A DNA stretch of 64,000 bases from Echinococcus granulosus (Eukaryota; Platyhelminthes; Cestoda; Cyclophyllidea; Taeniidae). The stretch lies in assembly GCF_000524195.1 (NCBI RefSeq), contig NW_020170409.1, forward strand, positions 876,755 to 940,754. Reading direction: 5' to 3'. Each line of letters opens with the position of its first letter. The stretch's first letter is position 1. Of the stretch, positions 23,865 to 34,700 are shown piece by piece. Below the pieces are notes generated by a model that made no database searches, was not told the origin of the DNA, and saw nothing but the letters and a program-made list of their open reading frames with translations. Position numbers and translations under genes: made by a program.

Positions 23865-26800
23865 GGTCTTCTGAAGATTTGAGTGGATGCAGCTATCCGC
23901 TTTTCAGGTTTTATGGCTTCTTTCAAACCCTATTTCGTTAAGCGCATCGCTCTGTTGCAAGCATTCACTTTCTACCATCATTCTTCGGTGCTTCATTTGA
24001 TAATGCAGAGACCGGACTGATCCACGACATGTGCGTTAGATAAATTTGCTTAGTTAGACACGCTTATCAATCGCTACTGCACTTGGTGCCCACATGGTGG
24101 GGTGGTATCCCATTACATGGACTTCTGTAACTACAAGTCCCAGTGTGATTTGAACAGTTTGGTTATTCGTTTCTGCACCTCTATCACATTTCCTTGGAGC
24201 CCCTTAAATTGGCATGCATGGAAAGTGGCATAAAATACCTTTTAATAAGGGAAATGCACGAGCCTGATTTTGCACTACCGTCGTTGCCTAACCAAAAAAA
24301 GATATGCATTGGACTTCAGTTTGGCTATTCTGATTGACAGAGTGATTTGAAGAGAAAGTGCTTTCCTGTTTAAGTAGAAACCGCATGCAAAATGCAAATT
24401 AGATTGTGGTTTTTTAGCCCTTAATTTAAAATTCGCGAAATTTGCTTCCTGTATTAATGACCTCGTAAGGCGTAAACAACCGGTATTGTGAAGGGCTTCC
24501 GGTGATTGAAATGGACAATTCAGGAGTCTATCGCACTTATCACTCAAGGCTTCCCATTCATCACACTCATCAACCGCTTCGTGCATTGAATCCTCGCATA
24601 TTGTAAAGTGGATGTGAGACTTCATCCCAGTTCCCCAATCCCGTTCAAATAAATGCGGCTATTCAAATCCCCTCCAGCCTCCCTACTACTTCTCCTTCTC
24701 TGTCCCTACACAGTGTTGCATGGGCGCAACTTTTGTGTTTGTGTCCGTGTTTCGGTCAAGCATTGAAAGCGTTCACCATTTCTGGCTTTTAGGTGGTGCC
24801 ACGCAAGCACCCGCATTTTGAATAGAAAAGAAGGCAATTAATTGCCCCACTATTGAGAGGCAATTAGGAATGTTAGGACATACTTTTGAGTGGAAATAGG
24901 ATCAAGTGTTTCAACTGCACACATCTTGGTTTTCACCTAGGCTTTACCTCTCACCGTCTTACAGCCATCCCTGTCTTCTCTGGATCGTTAAGTTTTTAAA
25001 ATACCGCCCAAAAGTCACTTTCCCTTCTTCAAAATTTGTAACCGGGCTTTGCCAGTGGCGTTGCAAGCGAGCTCAAACGCCAGAAAATGTTGTATTCAAG
25101 CAGTATTTACTTATGACAAGACGTGTTCTCATCTTTTACTTACTTTGCATGCGCTAATTTCCCCACAGTTGGTTGAATCGTCCTGATCTTGCTGTTTTTA
25201 ATGCCATGGTTATCTCCCCACTCACCAACCTACGTGTTGGCTGAAATAAGATTCTCATCAAGCACAAACAATGCTTTGACGTGTTTTTTTTTAGGTTTTC
25301 ACATAGCTAATGTCTCCACAATAGGATTTCGTTAGATTGTTCCATTTCTCCGACGGGCAAACTCATTTCGCCTTTACCGGATGGACTTCAGCTATTGCTT
25401 TGACATGCCTTTTTTCCCTCTCACGAATCCAATTATTTGCAGTCAATGTATTTGGATGTCTTTCAAGAACAGAATAGATCAGACAGGAAATAGTTAGAGC
25501 ATGTTGAAGGCAAGTATAGCTTTCCAGGTTCAGGCTCTCCTGTGCACAAACACAAGTTCACCACTCCTGTTTCGGGACTGTCCCTTAGCCAAATCCCTGT
25601 TCCCCTCAGTCGTCGTTTACCACCAAAGGGATCGTGTCGTGCATATCTTAGTCACTTGATCACATATTCGTTGTGAGGCTCCAGAAACTTCTACCTAGAC
25701 ATTTCAAATGCCTGATTTGTGCCTTGTTACTGAGTAGTCTTAAAACGCTCATATTTCACACCCTCCATAGCTTATCTACACGCCATTAGAGACGACACAT
25801 AAACGCAAGAGCTGGAGCCCTCCATGCGCAGCTTAAGGACGTCATTGGCTCCGGGGCTTCAGGGGCACTTGGACACTCGCCAAGGCTGTCTCTTCTAAGT
25901 GAACATTTAAATACGCAGACTCCGCAGGCTCCATCTTGACGAGATTGTCCTCCAGCTCTACCCAATGGCAGACTCACAGTGCTTCTGTCAGTACATTTGT
26001 TTTTCCCTCAGAAAAGACTAGGTCACAAAAGGGAAGGTTAAGCCTTTTTAGTCGCAAATTTAACTCTTCATAATTGTGTTTTTCTGTGCGCAAACAAGAA
26101 CTTGCCACGCACACCTCGAGCAATTCTGATGCGGTCCACCTGACTGTGTCAGAATGAACTCTTGACGCTTCGTAAGGATGGTCTTCCTTACAGCAGCATA
26201 CTTGAGGTCAGGGAGGAGGGTTGCTCAGGCAGAATCATTCCGCCACCTCCTACTAGTCCGGCTTTGAAGTATTTGACTCTATTTTCCAAGTCAAAGTTGA
26301 GGAAATTTGTTTTCCAAGTAGGGTGTTGTGAAAGATCTCCATCCAGTGCAAGTAAATTTGCACAACTGGGAATGGAAAGAGCTTTTGAGCAAACAAACCA
26401 CGTCTGGTCAATTGCTTCTCTTCGAACAAAGCATGAAACACTCACTAAAGTGAGCAAAATCTTCCACTTGTGAAAATTTTCGTGTCAACAAAATGGATGT
26501 TTACCTTCGGAACCAGGATTTGTACAATGCCGCTTCAGCATTTGTGCAAATACATAAAAATCCTTCGAAAAGTGCCAGAAGCTTGTGCCACCTATTTAAC
26601 TCTTCACGCATCTCGGCTCACTCATTTAGCATTGGCTTCAGATTCACCTTAGCCATGAGGGTGAGGGATGGAGGGAGGGAGGCAGGAGGGAAGGAGGGAC
26701 CATATTGCTGGTATTGCCAACGATTTGAAGAAAAAATATTTAACCGTGCAAGTCCAAGGTGCAAGCATACTACAAATATCTTGACTGCATGGGAAATTAG

Positions 26801-28782
26801 CAATGCATGTCATCAATTTCTACCCTGCATGTTCATAGCAGGTTTGAGCCTTGCTAAATCGTGGTCAGTCGTGGAGCCACGCTTTCACCACAGTTTAGAA
26901 ATGCTGTTCCCATGGTCTTCAACTAATTCTACTTGAAATACCAACCGAAGTGTCACCTCACGCATACTTATGTTTATGATGCTACGAATGGGTGGGAGTC
27001 TCGATATTTAACTTATGGTGCACACCTCAACCACGTCGGCTGACCGCACCCGGTTCGAACCCACATTTCATAGAATGCACATCTCAAGGCTGCAAGAAGC
27101 GGATAGCACATAGTTTCGTCAAAGTAGAAACATGCAATTGTTACCTGTTGAAACGGGAGCTGGCAGATCCCGTTCTGTGTCATTTGCTGCCTGATCTGTG
27201 GAATGTGTCACGATCACGCATAGTCTATCAACATACGGACAACTGGTTTTGTGAAACTCTGTTTGTGATGCCAACTTCGAAGGTCGTCATCCTTGGCGAC
27301 ATTTCGAATGTTTAAATCGAGGAATCTAAGACATGCTTCAAAACGTTATAGCCTGTCCTTTATTGCTACCCAGTTGACTATTCGGAGCTCGGTTCTGTAT
27401 CATTCCTGCTTCTCGTGGCATTTCCAGGCACATTTCTATAACCTGACTTCATGCCCACTTGGCACAACTCAGCATTCGAACGTAATTAAGTCATGTCTTT
27501 AGGATACAGTTGTCCTCAGTAACTTCGTTTTCTAAACGACCTCATGATGGGCTGGACGCGACTCTATCACTTGATCTGCTCGTGTCGGCGTCGTTAAGTC
27601 TTGCAAAATACAATACGCAAGTACTGAAGATTCCAACCTTGCAATTAATCCAATTTTTTAATTGGAAATTTGTAATTAAGCTGCTGCTTCTAATCTAGTT
27701 TGATAAATTCTCAGTTCGTTAGGAAAGCGTCAACCCAAATTCCCTTGAAACAAACAAAAAACAATCCAACAGACCGATAATCAACCACCTTCTACTGTTA
27801 ACGCTAGGGAATCTGCACCTATTTACTCTTTTCCACATCCAAGCCCTTTTGTTGATTGATGGTTTAAGCCTGTCAGCACCACCTTCACATGCAAGGCACA
27901 CCACAGTTTTCTTGCTTAAGCTGGGCCTTCACAAATGAGTGACGTTTTATTCGTCAACGGATGATAAGTAGTTGCACCGCATCGTGTCACAGACAGCGTG
28001 ATTGGGTGTTAAACAACGAGATGGATGTAGGAGCCTTTTGTTTCTAGGGTGCCTACACCCATGCTGCCTTAGAACAAACAGTTGACTTGGTAAGTTTAAT
28101 TGTGCAAGCTTTGATGTCATGCCCTAGAACAGGAAAACATTTTAGTTGTGGTGGTTGACTCTTCCGAGATCCTGACTGCCAACATGTCGAAATGTCAGAT
28201 ACGGTTGGACACACCTTAAGTTTATGCAAGGGACCCGTAAACAGGCACTGGGTGGACGATTCAACGGCGGTTGTGAGTGCTAAACTTGTTGCTCTTCCCA
28301 ATCACTGGATGGCTGTCAATAAGTTTGCGCTGTTCCAACACTGCTGCTTTGCAGTACTGACCGTAGGGAGCGGCATGAAGATTCATTTACCTTCCACTAG
28401 TCAGCTTTGTCTGCAGTAAAAACGAACCTGTGCGTAAAGCCCACCGTCAGTGGATCAGTAAATCTTCCAAGTGCTGTGGTAGCAGAGTGTGCAGCTGCTG
28501 CCACCCGAAATGGATTTAGCAGTAAATTCAAGTAACCCATCGTTTTCTACTTTCTAACCCAAAAACTGATTTCCACAGAAATTTTGATGCACTTATTGCA
28601 AAATTATTCATGATGCCTTTGCAGCCTCGATTGGTGATGGTCGCCTTAACCAGGTTCCAGAGATGTGATGTTCGCAGTTTATTAGAATTCGGGGCGATTG
28701 GACGTAGGCGGTTGACCGTGTTTTATTCATAATAGTAATGGATCAGATCACTTCTAGAGACGTCCAACGTGGGTCTGATGAT
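23865..28782. other. mostly non-coding interval between convergent gene clusters
   Basis: Nearly 5 kb with only weak exon candidates on the plus strand: a frame from 25790 to a TGA at 25937-25939 after an ATTAG acceptor; a 42-base micro-exon at 28048-28089; and a strong pyrimidine tract plus ACAG ending near 24713. None connects by phase to a recognisable protein. I see no RNA genes or mobile-element proteins. Confidence 0.45.
25790..25939 (+). CDS. weak candidate terminal exon
   Basis: An open stretch of 49 codons plus TGA, GC-richer than its surroundings, follows CCATTAG. It encodes INARAGALHAQLKDVIGSGA and a Ser/Pro/Leu tail. No family is recognised and no upstream exon is identified. Confidence 0.2.
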   Translation, partial: RRHINARAGALHAQLKDVIGSGASGALGHSPRLSLLSEHLNTQTPQAPS

Positions 28783-29976
28783 GGACACAGCTAAATGACT
28801 TTGTATTATACATTTGAAATTTGTCGCATGATTCTTGTCCAGTAACAATTACCACTCTCGTGGCTCAATCGAAACACTTCCATCCTGGTTCTTGCCTCCA
28901 CCTCTTCAATAGGGCAGGAGCTAGCTTGATAGAAATGGTTCATGTCACAGCTAAAGGGGTTTTCGGTCCTTAATGTAATCAGTTTATCTCACAGCTTAGA
29001 GTATCATGCTGTTTGTTAGGCTCGTAGACATTCATTCGGCTCTTTTGCTCATAGTTTAGAAGGTGTGAGCTCCCCAAGTTGGTTGCCTTCGGTTTTTTTA
29101 GCTGCCTTCTGGTAACAGCGAAGTGACACATGAGCAGCGAGACTGAAATTGGTTAACCCCATCGAATTTTTCGTAAGGGTAATGAGGGATCTCCAACTCC
29201 TAGGGTGGAGAGAGTGTCCAGAAAGTAACGCATCCGGTAATGCATTAATTCTAACAGCATATACGGTGACCTTCCAAAACCATCCCTTACCCAAGCAACG
29301 GTTAACAATAAGCTAAAAATTACTTTTAGAGGCAAGGACCTTGCCAATGGATCTTGATTTAATATATATTCACCAAGAAAAATTAGATCACGATCAGACA
29401 AGAGGCAGTGAATGTTGGGGAATCTGAGTACGGTTTTACGCTTGCGGTCCTTCATGGGTATTCTTTTAACCAAACTACTGTAAATTAGTAGTACAAGTAA
29501 TACCTCCATTAATATTAATATACGACCATTTCTAGTGCGCCTGTTTTTAATTTTACCTCAAATTTAAGCCATCGCGGGAGTCAGTTACCAAAGTAGATCC
29601 TTTTGTAGTGAAAATATGTGTCCTACTCATTCACGATGACTGCGATTTCTCAACCTTTTAATGGATCAATGCCGATTCATGCGAGGCGTACGTTGTCGCC
29701 TTCGTGCCGGATTTTGAAATGCTGACTATGCCATGGTAGAGCTCCGGGCACATCCACTTTGCGAGCGTTCACCTTTCGGTCAGGTTCACATTGATGGGAA
29801 TCACTTGACACATATACAAACCCGCATGCTTCAACGACATTGAGGGTTTTTTTACGAAAAAATACACTCTTTACACCCCTCATCAATGGTGTATAAATTG
29901 TTTTGCCAAAATAAATATAGTTGTAAGTGGTTTAAGCAGTCAATTGGAAATATCTCTGGACATCGAACCCAGGTGC
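28783..29976. other. left end of duplicated unit, no supported gene
   Basis: A minus-strand open frame at 29153-29509 encodes a short hydrophobic stretch (VLLVLLIYSSLV) followed by a basic cluster (KRIPMKDRKRK) and a GGTGAATA donor-like site. This resembles a membrane segment with a cytoplasmic stop-transfer, but the hydrophobic run is short and no phase-consistent partner was found. The same sequence occurs at 46392-47585. Confidence 0.3.
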
Positions 29977-30291
29977 TTAGGGGAATTGTTGCTTATTTTC
30001 CTTGTTAATAGGCATAACCGCCATTATAAAGGGGCCACAACCTTCGTGTGTTGGCATACTCCAAAATTTCTCATTCAAGAGGAGGTCTGGTGCGTGACGA
30101 TGCTGGAAACTGCTAGTGCTGTAAGAATACAGTGTTAACAGGGAGCCTAATTTTTCCGGTTTGTAATAAAACATCTCTGCATTCATAATCGTATCTAGTT
30201 CAGGCTTTTGGTAGATTTTAAAAAGTGGGGGTTGGTGATGGGTCCACAGAACAGTAGCGAAGCTCACAATCATCACTTTACCAGACTTCTT

Positions 30292-30441
30292 GTGAGCCTC
30301 CAGTAGACTGTCAGGGAATCGAAATTGAGTAAATGCGGGTGTTGCAACTTCCGCCTTGGTCAGGCTGACCTCCTCCACAAAGGGGATGGTCATTGTGAAA
30401 GCGTAGTTGGAAGTGCTTACAATGGAGACACACCTCAGCAG
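30292..30441 (-). CDS. FN3-like exon, 5' part of FN3-like gene, truncated downstream (copy 1)
   Basis: This minus-strand exon encodes VSTSNYAFTMTIPFVEEVSL and continues TKAEVATPAFTQFRFPD, ending LLEAHKKS before GTAAAG (phase 1). The N-Y-x-x-T-M-T-I-P pattern and the following P-x3-F-x-F resemble the C-terminal halves of the FN3-like domains at 38.2 and 44.2 kb. Its 5' boundary is uncertain (about 30423 or 30441). The exon that would follow in phase, like the one at 45088-45285, is absent on its left because the unit ends at 28783; so in copy 1 this gene looks cut off. Confidence 0.45.
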
Positions 30442-30717
30442 CCTCCACACAGGTCGAAATGCTGAAGATGAGACAGTGAAGTCTAAAGGGTGGAGGGTGT
30501 CGATAGGATGATATAGGGGAGAGGAGTGCTAACGTGATTCAAAGGCAACGTCAAATCCTCATGACAGGCAGTAATACAAAATTGTGGGACGCTAGTGCAC
30601 AAAGCTTAGCCACCCGATGGACTTGAGCGTGTGTGTGCGCGGGCAAACTAGCTCATCGGGAAATGACAATGGCGTTGGGATAAGATGAGCGAGCTAGAGT
30701 GCACAAAGAACACTCAC

Positions 30718-30916
30718 AATGGCCACGGAGATACATCGCGAATCCTCTCTTGGAAAACGTTTACTCATGTGCACTGCTCCAGTTGCCATCGTGAAAGCCA
30801 AGCCATGAATTTTCGACACTATCGCAAGCCACCAGCTAATCTGGTTACCTACCTGCCCTCCTAAGGGTAAAATGAGCCGTCCAATGGCACCTTTAGAGGG
30901 TGCGAAGTACTGATTC
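30718..30916 (-). CDS. candidate exon upstream of the truncated FN3-like gene (copy 1)
   Basis: A TTGAACAG acceptor and a GTGAGT donor bound 199 bases open in one frame, encoding APSKGAIGRLILPLGG, a Trp-containing stretch, then HGLAFTMATGAVHMSKRF. The internal 30 bases GTAACC...GATAG could be a retained ultra-short intron of length divisible by three, as in IFT52. No family is recognised beyond a loose similarity of its second half to the neighbouring FN3-like exons. Confidence 0.35.
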
Positions 30917-31727
30917 CTGTTCAATTTTGGTTAGTCTCAATAGGCTGGTTCTCCGTAGGGCATAGAAAAATTCCATGAAGTCCACTACAACAGCAAATGT
31001 GTGTAGTGGGTGGAGAATGCGTTGGCATTTATCCAAGTCAAAAATGCACAGTGAATGCCAAACTGAGCCATGGATTTCATACACTGTTGTCGTTCGAATG
31101 CAGCTAGCAGTCATCAGCATTCCCAAAACAGTAATGTTCTTACATGGCGTAATTCCCGTATACATTAAAAGGCTATCGCTTTCGATGTTACTTTACTAAA
31201 AGCGTAAAGAAAAGTTCCTGGTGTTGTGTAATATAGTATGCATGAGCAGACGCCCTCACCAGCACGCACAATTATGCTGTATCCCAAAGCCTCGCTGTTG
31301 GTATTTATCCTTGGTTAATCCCAGTTCGTGGCAATTAATCTGTTCCTCCATTCGTACCAAGATACAGCTTCACTGCATGACCGCATAGCCAAGAATACGA
31401 TTTCAGCAAACAGGGTTCTATGATGGTGCTGACTGAATAGCCGGGGGGGTAATTTAAGTTATTCAAATTCCGAGAAAAGAAAGTGAATAATATTTTAATC
31501 CAACCCCAGCATATATTTTCACTCGAAAAGCAGTACCCTAGGTACGGAGACGAGGTGAAGAAAAGGTGTGCACAAAAGAAAAAAATTAACAACAGCGGCA
31601 AAGAACTACCACACGATTCACATACGTGAGGTGTGGGAGTGGGAGGCGTGGGGGGAAAGTGCCTTCCTTTCTCTTTTTACATAAACAAAAAATAGACAAT
31701 CGTGAGGAAGTTTGGGCACCACTCTGA

Positions 31728-34700
31728 TCAGACGAAATGGAACGCTGCAAAAATGAGCAGAAGGAGGACGAAAGCAACTGTCTGGTGAGGGTGGGGTAAA
31801 AGTGATCCGTTCTTTTCGACGCTTCTGTGTTGCGAAGAGCTTCCTTGAGCACTGTAGACATCGAAAGCGTCTGAAGGAAGTAGGAAAGTAAGCAGTGAGC
31901 TACTTTAGTGAAGTTTGGGCAGAATGTCAAGTCAAGCTAGAAATTGTAATGCTACATGCATAAAATTGCCGCTATTATGCCATCGCCAGTCATTCAGTTC
32001 CGCAGTCCATTGAACAGCTATATACCTCATGAAAGGCTAGAATCTGGATGCCTGATCAACGAGTAATCTGTGGCAAAATTGAACGTGAGAGGTATCATTC
32101 TGTGGGAGCGTTGCATTCAACAGTCATCGTTTCCCAAGGTGAATGTTTGCATTGCCGAATGGTGAGCCCATATTGAGTGTGACGCTTTCAATTGGCATCC
32201 CAGCATTGATGACGAAGTGAAATGAATTCTCCCCGAATGTTTTGGCCGAACTAAGATATTCTTCTAATGTGCGGGCCTTTCAGGTTAAATACTGATTAAA
32301 CTCTATGATGGGTGTATAAATTCAGTAGCAGGTGGTTATGGGGAAGGTAAATGCAGTTTACGATGGTTAAAGTCCTTTCCATTCCGGTCTTTGTTAGTGA
32401 CCCATTTAACGTGAACGTATAATTTTTATTAGTTTTCTTGCAGGGATGATTCTAGGCCCCCAAAACTGTAAACTATAAATACCAGGTCGGGGATTAATCC
32501 CAGTGAGACATTTACTAAGGCAATAATTGTTGCATAAAAAGCCACTATCTTACCACGAATCGCATCCAGCGGAATCATCTCCTCAGCAGTAGGGGAGGAT
32601 AACTGTCGTCCAATAGGGTGTAGTCCGAATTCCGGTAGCATGGCGACAGCGGAGGCGAAGAAGGGCAGAGGTGCGTTTAGTCTTCGGTACTGGCAAACTA
32701 GTTGTCCCACGGCTCCTTGACACACTGGATCCTCCATAAACTTCTCCATTATGTCGATTTCTATCTCATCCGGTGAGTACAGCTCTTGTCTTGTCGACTG
32801 CGGATTTTCCCTCTCGACACCGGGCCAGTTGGCAACGACTTTGGTGAGATTGGGTCGGAAGCAGCTCATTATATGCGATATTCGCTGGATGTTTTAAAAT
32901 ACAAATTGATTAGACGGTAAGAGTGGATGCCCTTGGAACGCTACGTTAAGTAATGACTTATTTATTATCATGGTCGAGGTGACAAGTTGTTCTAGTACTT
33001 AGCTGATATTTACAATGTCGAAGTGTAGGTAAATTATGTCTTACATTTGCTAATTTAGCTCTTGTGTGATTGAAAGAGGACTAAGTAATAATGATGTTAG
33101 CTACATTTTTTAGTTCAACCTAAAGAAAACAACTGATTAGCTCGTGTTATGAACTCCCAATGAGTGTAGGAGCGCGGACGCCGACAAGTAGTAAATCAAA
33201 GGCGCTAAGGCTACATAAAAGACATCGTTAACGCTGAGCACACTCCCAGTGTGTTCGCGCGCTCCTGCCATGATAAAGTGGTGGTGTGCGCAGGTAGTCG
33301 CCGTCTATGCGTATCCACATTTACTTTTGTGAATGGCTCTGACCTTAAAATTCATGAAAGTACTTTGTATGCATCCACGTTGTGCTGACCAATCAGAAGG
33401 GCACAACGAGAACACAAATTGGCCAGCGTTTTTTGGGGGTATGAGAATCAAGCCCATAAAAATGGAATTCAACTTTTACACAGTAGCTTCAAGAGCATCA
33501 AAATTGGAATGTTTTCTATAGTCGCATACCTGCCCAGCAGCTCACGACACTTAGGAATGAAAGTGCCATTAAAAGAATGACATGTTAATGCAAAAGTGGC
33601 ACAATAATTGTCTCAAATACTGAAGACAGATAAATACTTAAAATCTCATGTCACCTCGTAGGTTCGTCACACTTTGCGCAAAATGTGTAAAAGATTATTT
33701 TTCCACACAGTGGTGTATTTATAATGGCAATATTTTGCGTTAAATGAAGTATCAAACCGAAGTGAAATGATATGACTACCTCGTTGTCTGCAAGCGTAAA
33801 TAGGCCTCGAGCTCTATCATCAAAGACATAGGCAGACTCCTTGGTGAACGCCTTGAAGGCCCATTCCAGGCGTTCATCAGGAAGTGAGGGGTAGCCCGTG
33901 CAGCGTAGACTTAATCCTCCACCGTCATTAAGTCTACTTGGGTTTGAGATCGCCACGGCTAAAATTATACGAATCATCCCAGAAAGTTGGATTGTGACAG
34001 TCATGCAAAGTTCCGATGGGGAGCATATTTTACAGCTCAATAAATCAGTCCAACCGGTGCTAGTAGCGCTCGACTATTTTCTAATTTGCCAAATTAACTT
34101 TGTCGCGTTTTCATATAAGTATTGATGCTGATAGTAAAGCACTCACCACTGCGGTAGCTAATTTCGGTAGAAGTATGCTGAAGGGCGTGCTGCAGTAGAG
34201 TCTTTTGGGGTAGATACTCCTCGTTGGACAGATGAGAGAATTTCTCGGGGAACTCGACGCACGTATAGCGTCCCTGTGCGGTGGGCGTTAGGCGGACACG
34301 GAGAATCACCTCGTTTGAGACGTTCGTCTCCTCAATCACCTCTTGCAGCCCGTCCGCTGATGTGGTTACCGCCTTCAACACTGCCTCCGACGACTCCGCC
34401 GGTAAGTAGCGGTACCACCGCAATCGCTTCGGGCCCATTCCCGCGGTTAGCGAGGCACAAGTTAGGGTAGTGATCTCACCGAAACGCAGTGTGTCTGCTG
34501 ATATTACTGGTCGCCTTACAGTTAGCGCTGTAGCCGGAAAGGAGAGGGGAACCATGCTGCTTCACTAGTCTCTCTGAGGTAATACTACGATAAAATGCGC
34601 CTAATAAGTTGTAGTGCATGAGCAAGGCCTATTTCTTTCACTTGTTATCATTACGATACACTTCTTATCATAAAATATTTTCAATCCACTTTTTGCTTAT

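Noticed and set aside
24665..24840. Strong polypyrimidine tract and ACAG followed by open sequence
   Set aside because: All three frames close quickly or encode nothing recognisable, and none fits the phase of the upstream Ig exon; kept only as a mention.
27048..27064. GGTTCGAACCC resembling a tRNA T-loop
   Set aside because: No acceptor stem, D-arm or A-box at the right spacing on either strand; at most a degraded SINE-like trace.
30299..30430. Alternative Cys-rich reading of the exon near 30.4 kb
   Set aside because: The frame used in the feature list shows the FN3-like NY...TIP pattern and ends in phase with a known exon; the Cys-rich reading has neither.
33530..33640. Possible extra exon between the split halves of Ig4
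   Set aside because: The two halves already join in phase without it (33780 to 32884), and the candidate contains stops in most frames.
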